Positions 6,247 through 10,817 of a stretch of DNA of 10,817 bases are shown here, piece after piece. The notes under the pieces were generated by a model. The model did no database searches and was not told where the DNA came from. It worked only from the letters and a program-made list of their open reading frames with translations. The stretch's first letter is position 1. Each line of letters begins with the position of its first letter. A program made the translations under genes and the position numbers. Source of the DNA: JBBTQJ01 sp038065755 (GTDB lineage Bacteria; Patescibacteriota; Minisyncoccia; Minisyncoccales; Staskawiczbacteraceae); contig JBBTQJ010000010.1 in the NCBI GenBank assembly GCA_038065755.1, forward strand, positions 1-10,817, written 5' to 3'.

Positions 6247-6750
6247 ATGGAAGAAGATATAAAGAAAAATGACAATAACGAATTTGAAAATTTAAAAAAA
6301 CAACTTGAAGAAGCTGCGGCAAAACGCGACGAATATTTGTGCGGCTGGAAAAGAGAGAGGGCAGATTTTATAAACTACAAAAAAGAAGAAATAAAAAAAA
6401 TCGGCCAGCTGATAAAATACGCCAACGAAGAACTGATTTTAAAAATCCTGCCTATTTTAGATAATTTTTATCTTGCCGAAAAACACGTTCCAGAGGGCAA
6501 AGAGTTTACAGACGGTTTTTTACAGATTAAAAAGCAGTTTGAAAATTTTTTAGCAAAAGAGGGGATTGAGCCAATAGAAGTTATGGGCAAAAAATTTGAC
6601 CCAAACTTAATGGAGGCCGCAGAAGAAGCCAGCGGAGCCACGGACTCCGCCAACTCCGCTGAATCAGGGACGGTTGTTGAAGAAATCCAGCGCGGCTACA
6701 CCCTGCGCGGCAAACTAATTCGCCCCGCTAGGATAAAAGTAGCGAAGTAA
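6247..6750 (+). CDS. grpE: GrpE, nucleotide exchange factor for DnaK
   Basis: GrpE dimers speed ADP release from DnaK and so reset the Hsp70 cycle in the cytoplasm. Residues 12-60 form the long N-terminal helix with the AdfxNYkk signature (ADFINYKKE, 39-47). LKILPILDNFYLAEKH (65-80) is the conserved helix-bundle part. The C-terminal beta domain shows GKKFDPNLMEAAEE (114-127) and GTVVEEIQRGYTLRGKLIRPARIKV (141-165). The usual FDPxxHEA has Met in place of His. Between EEA and GTVV there is an extra low-complexity stretch, SGATDSANSAES, coded by an inverted-repeat segment (6631-6660), in a loop that tolerates length changes. At 167 residues it is slightly short. It starts 5 bases after hrcA, with no visible SD, implying co-transcription and possible translational coupling. 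Confidence 0.93.
   Translation: MEEDIKKNDNNEFENLKKQLEEAAAKRDEYLCGWKRERADFINYKKEEIKKIGQLIKYANEELILKILPILDNFYLAEKHVPEGKEFTDGFLQIKKQFENFLAKEGIEPIEVMGKKFDPNLMEAAEEASGATDSANSAESGTVVEEIQRGYTLRGKLIRPARIKVAK
6631..6660. repeat. GC-rich inverted-repeat segment inside grpE
   Basis: AGCGGAG (6631-6637) is the exact inverse complement of CTCCGCT (6654-6660), and ACTCCGC occurs twice (6644-6650, 6653-6659). It codes the loop SGATDSANSA, absent from the GrpE core pattern. It looks like another small repeat insertion of the kind seen in the helicase gene. Confidence 0.5.
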
Positions 6751-6778
6751 ACTTTTAAAACAACAAAGATAAATAATC

Positions 6779-6836
6779 TTATTGTGCGACAAATTAGTAT
6801 CGTAGACCAGTCCACGGTACTATTATACGACAATAA
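6779..6836 (+). promoter_or_regulatory. Long imperfect inverted repeat in front of dnaK (candidate operator or RNA hairpin)
   Basis: Outer arms TTATTGT (6779-6785) and ACAATAA (6830-6836) pair exactly, continuing with CG/CG across one bulged G. After a poorly paired stretch, bases 6795-6807 pair with 6810-6822, with one A/C mismatch and one G-T pair. The structure ends 8 bases before the dnaK ATG. It resembles CIRCE only in the TTAG and CTA edges and in lying upstream of a chaperone gene; spacing and core differ. It could be a diverged HrcA site, or an mRNA hairpin controlling dnaK translation or processing between grpE and dnaK. Confidence 0.5.
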
Positions 6837-6844
6837 TTAAAAAT

Positions 6845-8731
6845 ATGTCAAAAATATTAGGTATTGATTTGGGAACAACATTTTCTGCCATGGCAGTGGT
6901 GGAGTCTGGCGAAGCAAAAATTGTTGAAAACAAAGAAGGAGCCAGAACAACTCCATCTATTGTGGCAATCACGAAATCTGGAGAAAGGGTAGTTGGAGTT
7001 TTGGCCAAAAGGCAAGCAGTGACGAATCCGCATAATACTATTTTTTCAGTCAAAAGGCTGATTGGAAGAAAATTTTCCGATCCGGAAGTGCAGAGAGATA
7101 AAAAGTTATTGCCCTATGAAATAAGAGAATCTGCCGACGGGGGAGTGGATGTTAAAATGAGCGACAAATGGCTTAACCCGGCTGAAATTTCGGCAATGAT
7201 TTTGCAAAAATTAAAAACAGACGCAGAAGCAAAATTAGGACAAACCATTACAGACGCAATTATTACTTGTCCGGCATATTTTGACGACTCCCAAAGAAAA
7301 GCCACAAAGATAGCTGGCGAAATAGCCGGCTTTAATGTAAAAAGAGTGATAAACGAACCTACTGCCGCGGCTTTGGCTTACGGATTAAATAAAAAAAAAG
7401 ACGAAAAAATCGTTGTTTATGATTTTGGCGGAGGCACATTTGATATTTCAATTTTAGATATTGGTTCAGATACTGTTGAGGTAAAGGCAACGGGCGGAGA
7501 CACGCATTTGGGCGGAGACGATTTTGACCAGAGAATTATGGATTGGATAGTCAAAGAATTTAAAAAAGACAACGGGGTTGATTTGTCAAAAGACAATTTA
7601 GCTTTGCAAAGGATAAAAGAATCTGCAGAAAAAGCAAAAATAGAGTTGTCTTCAAGTCTGGAAACAGAAATTAATCTGCCCTTTATAACCTCTGACCAAT
7701 CTGGTCCGAAACATCTCCTTTATAAAATCAAAAGGGCTCAATTTGAAGAAATGATTCAGGATTATTTGGATAAATCAATTGAGCTGGTAAAAAAAACAAT
7801 GAAAGAAGCTGGGCTTGAACCAAAAGATATAAACGAAGTAGTGCTGGTTGGCGGACAAACCAGAATGCCTAAAATTCAGGAAGATGTTAAAAAGTTTTTT
7901 GGCAAAGAACCCAATAAAGAAGTAAATCCCGACGAAGTGGTAGCTATTGGGGCTGCTGTGCAGGGAGGAATATTACAGGGAGAAGTAAGAGATGTTTTGC
8001 TTTTAGACGTTACCCCCTTGTCTTTGGGAATTGAAACACTGGGCGGAGTGAATACAGTTCTAATTCAAAAAAACACAACGGTGCCCACTGCAAAAACCCA
8101 AACTTTCTCAACCGCAGCCGATAGCCAGACCTCTGTAGAGGTTCATGTTTTACAGGGCGAGAGGCCAATGGCAGAAGGAAATAAGAGCTTGGGCAGGTTT
8201 ATTTTAGACGGCATACCGCCCTCGCCAAGAGGACTTCCCCAGATTGAGGTTTCTTTTGATATTGATGCCAATGGCATCTTGAGTGTTTCTGCCAAAGACA
8301 AAGCAACCGGAAAATCGCAATCAATTAAAATAGAGGGTTCAACCGGACTTTCAAAAGAAGAAGTCGCCAAAATGAAGAAAGAAGCCGAACTGCACGCAGA
8401 AGAAGACAAAAAAAAGCAATCTATAATAGAGGCAAAAAACATGGCAGACAGCTTGGTTTATACTTCTGAAAAAACCATAAAAGAGGCTGGAGATAAAATT
8501 CCACCGGAAATTAAAAAAACAGTTGAAGAAAAAATAGAGGCATTGAAAAAAGCTAAAGAAAGTGATAATATAGAAGATATTAGGGCAAAAACGCAGGAGT
8601 TGTCGGAAGCAATCCAAAAAGCCGGAGCTGAGCTTTATAAACAACAGCCGAACCAGCCATCTGGCGGAGAAGACAAACCAAAAGACAACGAAGAACCAAA
8701 AGCGGAAGAAGGGGAGTACAAAGAAAAATAA
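6845..8731 (+). CDS. dnaK: Chaperone protein DnaK (Hsp70)
   Basis: ATP-driven Hsp70 that binds exposed hydrophobic segments of client proteins, working with DnaJ and GrpE. The full 628-residue length is usual. The nucleotide-binding domain has phosphate-1 GIDLGTTFS (6-14; Phe13 where E. coli has Asn), DFGGGTFD (193-200) and the adenosine motif VLVGGQTR (333-340). The hydrophobic interdomain linker DVLLLDVTPLSLG starts at 383. The substrate-binding beta domain (IETLGGVNTVLIQKNTTVPT, VHVLQGER) and helical lid follow. The C-terminal tail is charged and Pro/Gly/Glu-rich, ending EGEYKEK, where many bacterial DnaKs end in an acidic EEV-like motif. It lies 94 bases after grpE; this gap holds the large inverted repeat at 6779-6836. 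No SD is seen. It is co-transcribed with hrcA and grpE, with possible extra control at the inverted repeat. Confidence 0.97.
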   Translation: MSKILGIDLGTTFSAMAVVESGEAKIVENKEGARTTPSIVAITKSGERVVGVLAKRQAVTNPHNTIFSVKRLIGRKFSDPEVQRDKKLLPYEIRESADGGVDVKMSDKWLNPAEISAMILQKLKTDAEAKLGQTITDAIITCPAYFDDSQRKATKIAGEIAGFNVKRVINEPTAAALAYGLNKKKDEKIVVYDFGGGTFDISILDIGSDTVEVKATGGDTHLGGDDFDQRIMDWIVKEFKKDNGVDLSKDNLALQRIKESAEKAKIELSSSLETEINLPFITSDQSGPKHLLYKIKRAQFEEMIQDYLDKSIELVKKTMKEAGLEPKDINEVVLVGGQTRMPKIQEDVKKFFGKEPNKEVNPDEVVAIGAAVQGGILQGEVRDVLLLDVTPLSLGIETLGGVNTVLIQKNTTVPTAKTQTFSTAADSQTSVEVHVLQGERPMAEGNKSLGRFILDGIPPSPRGLPQIEVSFDIDANGILSVSAKDKATGKSQSIKIEGSTGLSKEEVAKMKKEAELHAEEDKKKQSIIEAKNMADSLVYTSEKTIKEAGDKIPPEIKKTVEEKIEALKKAKESDNIEDIRAKTQELSEAIQKAGAELYKQQPNQPSGGEDKPKDNEEPKAEEGEYKEK

Positions 8732-8748
8732 AAAAGTGCTAATAATTG

Positions 8749-8763
8749 CTAGGCTAAGCCTAG
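8749..8763. repeat. 15-bp palindrome CTAGGCT-A-AGCCTAG between dnaK and dnaJ
   Basis: A perfect 7-1-7 inverted repeat fills much of the 38-base dnaK-dnaJ gap and ends 6 bases before the dnaJ ATG. No T-run follows, so it is not an intrinsic terminator. It may be a short hairpin affecting dnaJ translation or another member of the local palindrome set. Confidence 0.5.
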
Positions 8764-8769
8764 ATTAAA

Positions 8770-9876
8770 ATGGACTATTATCAAATCCTCGGAGTGACGC
8801 GGAGCGCGTCGGAAGAGGAAATAAAAAAAGCCTTCCATAAATTGGCTCATAAGTATCATCCTGACAAAGGAGGAGACGAAAAAAAGTTTAAAGAAATAAA
8901 CGAGGCATATCAGGTGCTTTCAGATAAGGGCAAAAGAGCCCAATATGATCAGTTCGGACGCGTGTTTGACGGCAGTGATGGATTTTCCGGCCAAGGCGGA
9001 TCCGCCCCTAACTGGGATTTCAACTGGATGTGGCAAAATAGAGGCAAAAACGCGGAAACTGAATTTGAATTTAATGATTTGGGAGATATATTTGAAGAAT
9101 TTTTAGGTTTTAACGGAAACAGAAGGTCGCAAAAAAAAGATCCAAAAAAGGGCAAAGACATTCAAGTTGATATAGAAATTTCTTTGGAAAAAACATTGAA
9201 AGAAAGTGTTGAAAAATTTTCTTTGGCAAAAACAATTGTCTGCCAAAGATGCCAAGGGTCGGGAGCCGAACCTCAAAGCAAAATAAAAGAATGTTTTTCT
9301 TGCCGCGGAACAGGACAAGTTCAACAAATTAAAAAAACATTTTTCGGTTCTTATACAACAATCGCCATTTGCCCTGAATGCAAAGGAGAGGGAGCCAAGC
9401 CGGAAAAACCCTGCAATGTCTGCTATGGCGAAGGAAGAATAAAAGGACAAGAGCAAATTGATATTTTTATACCGGCCGGCGTTGACACAAATCAGGTAAT
9501 TAAAGTTGAGGGCAAAGGAGAAGCGGGAAAAAAAGGAGGCAGAGCCGGCAATCTTTATGCCAGAATATTGGTAAAAAAACATCCTGTTTATGAAAGAAAG
9601 GGAGATGATCTGTATGTTTCTTGTTCAATTTTATTTAGCCAGGCTGCCGCAGGAGGCGAAATAGAGCTTTTAACTTTAGAAAAAACAAAAATATTGCTTG
9701 CGATTCCAGCCGGCACAGATTCTGGAAAAATTTTAAGAATCACAGGAAAAGGAATTCCGCATTTCGGAGGATACGGAAAAGGGAGCTTGTATGTTGAATT
9801 AATTATTAAAACTCCTAAAAGATTAACAAAAAAACAAGAAGAATTATTAAAAAAATTAAAAGAAGAAGGACTATAA
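8770..9876 (+). CDS. dnaJ: Chaperone protein DnaJ (Hsp40, type I)
   Basis: J-domain co-chaperone that delivers clients to DnaK and stimulates its ATPase. Residues 2-65 are the J domain (YYQILGVTRSASEEEIKKAF, HPD at 30-32). Residues 66-118 form a Gly/Phe/Asn/Trp-rich linker (GFSGQGGSAPNWDFNW, then DIFEEFLGF). The zinc-binding region has all four CxxCxGxG repeats: Cys158/161, Cys175/178, Cys201/204 and Cys215/218. The C-terminal beta domains follow (IDIFIPAGVD, VKKHPVYERKGDDLY, IPAGTDSGKILRITGKGIP). The family features are complete, so type I DnaJ function is expected. Two perfect palindromes lie in the coding region (8796-8810 in the J domain, 8995-9006 in the linker). It is the last chaperone gene of the operon; a GC hairpin and a tRNA gene follow within 35 bases. 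There is no SD. Confidence 0.96.
   Translation: MDYYQILGVTRSASEEEIKKAFHKLAHKYHPDKGGDEKKFKEINEAYQVLSDKGKRAQYDQFGRVFDGSDGFSGQGGSAPNWDFNWMWQNRGKNAETEFEFNDLGDIFEEFLGFNGNRRSQKKDPKKGKDIQVDIEISLEKTLKESVEKFSLAKTIVCQRCQGSGAEPQSKIKECFSCRGTGQVQQIKKTFFGSYTTIAICPECKGEGAKPEKPCNVCYGEGRIKGQEQIDIFIPAGVDTNQVIKVEGKGEAGKKGGRAGNLYARILVKKHPVYERKGDDLYVSCSILFSQAAAGGEIELLTLEKTKILLAIPAGTDSGKILRITGKGIPHFGGYGKGSLYVELIIKTPKRLTKKQEELLKKLKEEGL
8796..8810. repeat. Palindrome GACGCG-GAG-CGCGTC inside the dnaJ J domain
   Basis: Perfect 6-3-6 inverted repeat coding part of VTRSASEE. The J domain keeps normal length here, so it replaced or evolved within the sequence rather than adding residues. It may be chance. Confidence 0.4.
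8995..9006. repeat. 12-bp palindrome GGCGGATCCGCC inside the dnaJ Gly-rich linker
   Basis: Perfect self-complementary GC-rich word coding GGSA in the length-variable Gly-rich linker, where insertions are tolerated. A small insertion is possible but not proven. Confidence 0.4.
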
Positions 9877-9889
9877 TAAATTTAAAATT

Positions 9890-9906
9890 CCCCGCATAGG
9901 GCGGGG
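9890..9906 (+). other. GC hairpin between dnaJ and tRNA-Lys
   Basis: CCCCGC (9890-9895) pairs with GCGGGG (9901-9906) around the loop ATAGG. It lacks a downstream T-run, so it is probably not a full terminator. The 3' part (GGGCT, 9904-9908) could alternatively pair with AGCCC at 9910-9914, the first bases of the tRNA. It may protect the mRNA end or mark the processing boundary before the tRNA. Confidence 0.5.
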
Positions 9907-9910
9907 CTGA

Positions 9911-9984
9911 GCCCTCATAACTCAATGGTAGAGTAGCTGCCTTTTAAGCAGCCTATCTGGGTTCGATTCCCAGTGAGGGCACCA
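9911..9984 (+). tRNA. tRNA-Lys (anticodon TTT), CCA encoded
   Basis: A complete cloverleaf can be folded. The acceptor GCCCTCA pairs with TGAGGGC, with discriminator A and encoded CCA at 9982-9984. The D-stem is ACTC/GAGT with GG in the loop, and the anticodon stem GCTGC/GCAGC carries loop CTTTTAA (anticodon TTT at 9943-9945). The variable loop is CTAT, and the T-arm is CTGGG/CCCAG with loop TTCGATT. It reads AAA and AAG codons, very frequent in this lysine-rich genome. It lies 34 bases after dnaJ and is followed by its own terminator. A TATAAT at 9872-9877 overlaps the dnaJ stop but has no good -35, so transcription may come from the dnaJ operon or from this weak promoter. Confidence 0.95.
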
Positions 9985-9990
9985 TAATAA

Positions 9991-10020
9991 AATATCTCCG
10001 CTTGGCGGGGATATTTTTTT
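9991..10020 (+). terminator. Rho-independent terminator after tRNA-Lys
   Basis: AATATCTCCGC (9991-10001), loop TTG, GCGGGGATATT (10005-10015) form an 11-bp stem with one G-T pair, followed by TTTTT. It ends the dnaJ/tRNA transcript before the next gene. Confidence 0.88.
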
Positions 10021-10028
10021 GCAAAAAA

Positions 10029-10037
10029 TGCTATAAT
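10029..10037 (+). promoter_or_regulatory. Extended -10 promoter for the DUF763 gene
   Basis: TGCTATAAT: a perfect TATAAT (10032-10037) preceded by the TGn extension. No -35 box is recognisable at the right distance, as is usual for extended -10 promoters. Transcription would start near 10044, next to the ATG at 10045, so a leaderless mRNA is expected. Confidence 0.6.
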
Positions 10038-10044
10038 AAATTTT

Positions 10045-10817
10045 ATGATAAATAAAGGCATAGCAACATTTACATTGGATTACGGGAAATGCCCAAAATG
10101 GCTTTTTGACAGAATGGTTAAATTATCAAAACAAATGATTTATGCCATTGTTAAGGAAGAAGGGGCAGATGAATTTGTAAAAAGAATATCTGACCCGGTT
10201 TGGTTTCAGTCGCTGGGCACTGTTTTGGCGTTTGACTGGAACGCATCAGGTTTGACCACAATTCTAACTGCGGCGTTAAAAGAGGCAATGCGGGGAAGCG
10301 AAAGCGATCTGGGTATTTTTATTTGCGGAGGCAAGGGAAAAACTTCCCGCAAAACTCCAGATGAAATTATAAATTGGGCAGAAAAAATAAACTTGCCAGA
10401 AAGCAATGCCAATGCCTTGGTGTATAATTCAAAAATGGCAGCCAAAGTAGACGGTTCGCTGATTCAGGACGAATTTCAAATTTATCATCATTCTTTTTTC
10501 TTTACTAAAAACGGCGCGTGGACTGTTGTTCAACAAGGAATGAATATACAAGAGCAATCGGCCCGCAGGTATCACTGGTATTCAAAAAATGTCAAAGATT
10601 TAATACAAGAGCCGCACTCGGGAATTACCAGCGACATAAAAATAGAAAAAGCCCTAAATATGACAGCTAAAAAAAGCAGCGAAAATCGACAGATAAGCGC
10701 CGAGTTGATTTCTCAAAGTTTTAACACTTTAATGAAAGATATAACTTTGATTAGAAAATACTACACGCCTTTGTCTCAAGTAGTTTCTCTGCAAAAAGAC
10801 GTCCGCCAACCCCCCGC
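10045..10817 (+). CDS. DUF763-family protein, 3' end cut by the window
   Basis: The reading frame from the ATG at 10045 stays open for 257 codons to the window end. Family-type features: PKWLFDRMVKL (17-27), SDPVWFQSLGTVLAFDWNASGLTT (49-72), AALKEAM (76-82) and GGKGKTSRKTPDEI (95-108). These match the pattern I know for DUF763 (SDPxWFQALGxVLGFDWHSSG, GGKGxxSRKTPxEI), an uncharacterised family found in archaea and scattered bacteria. The many conserved Trp, Asp, Lys and Arg residues look enzyme-like or nucleic-acid-related, but no reaction is established. The usual His-rich start (LPLHGG-like) is TFTLDYG here. It is monocistronic at its 5' end, with its own extended -10 promoter directly after the tRNA terminator and no SD. 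The last visible residues (KDVRQPP) come from a sudden GC-rich stretch. Confidence 0.8.
   Translation, partial: MINKGIATFTLDYGKCPKWLFDRMVKLSKQMIYAIVKEEGADEFVKRISDPVWFQSLGTVLAFDWNASGLTTILTAALKEAMRGSESDLGIFICGGKGKTSRKTPDEIINWAEKINLPESNANALVYNSKMAAKVDGSLIQDEFQIYHHSFFFTKNGAWTVVQQGMNIQEQSARRYHWYSKNVKDLIQEPHSGITSDIKIEKALNMTAKKSSENRQISAELISQSFNTLMKDITLIRKYYTPLSQVVSLQKDVRQPP

Noticed and set aside
8734..8742. AAGTGCTAA before dnaJ as a CIRCE element
   Set aside because: It matches the right CIRCE half-site in 8 of 9 positions, but no TTAGCACTC-like partner lies 9 bases upstream; a lone half-site in the dnaK 3' end is not convincing.
9103..9582. 159-codon minus-strand open frame opposite dnaJ
   Set aside because: It is a shadow of the dnaJ zinc-finger region; its protein is low-complexity Phe/Ser-rich and has no start signal.

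Overview
The window reads as chromosomal DNA from an AT-rich bacterium with a compact genome, most likely a member of the Candidate Phyla Radiation (Patescibacteria, Parcubacteria-like). This is inferred from A/T-dominated, lysine-rich coding sequence, very short intergenic gaps, mostly SD-less starts, a strongly shortened HrcA, and several short GC-rich perfect palindromes in and between genes. No marker gene here fixes the taxonomy. All genes lie on the + strand.

Layout. (a) 34-1329: a membrane flavocytochrome of the ferric reductase/NOX type, followed after 10 bases by (b) a UvrD/PcrA-type helicase fused to a PD-(D/E)xK nuclease. That gene is now split into two frames (1340-3757 and 3727-4278), and the break coincides with a small GC-rich palindrome. 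(c) 4355-4885: a membrane-anchored FKBP-type prolyl isomerase with its own promoter and a weak terminator. (d) 5009-5245 and 5281-5640: two small unrecognised genes that form an operon with a good promoter, unusually strong Shine-Dalgarno sites and a strong terminator. (e) 5747-9876: the heat-shock chaperone operon hrcA-grpE-dnaK-dnaJ, driven by a textbook TTGACA-N17-TAAGAT promoter that would give an essentially leaderless hrcA mRNA. (f) 9911-9984: tRNA-Lys(TTT) with encoded CCA and a terminator. (g) 10045 to the window end: a DUF763-family protein, cut by the edge, also with a probably leaderless promoter.

Functionally the centre is protein quality control. DnaK, DnaJ and GrpE form the Hsp70 cycle, HrcA is the likely repressor, and the FKBP would act outside or at the membrane. 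HrcA appears to have lost the middle of its GAF-like domain while keeping its DNA-binding head and C-terminal helix. A large imperfect inverted repeat, not a canonical CIRCE, lies just before dnaK and is a candidate operator or RNA structure.

Points most worth a second look: the palindrome-associated frameshift in the helicase-nuclease, the miniature HrcA with the odd inverted repeat upstream of dnaK, the small SD-rich gene pair of unknown function, and the set of short palindromic or repeat insertions (2356-2373, 3401-3428, 3698-3712, 6631-6660, 8749-8763, 8796-8810, 8995-9006). I saw no CRISPR array, transposase, phage gene or clearly novel multi-gene system.
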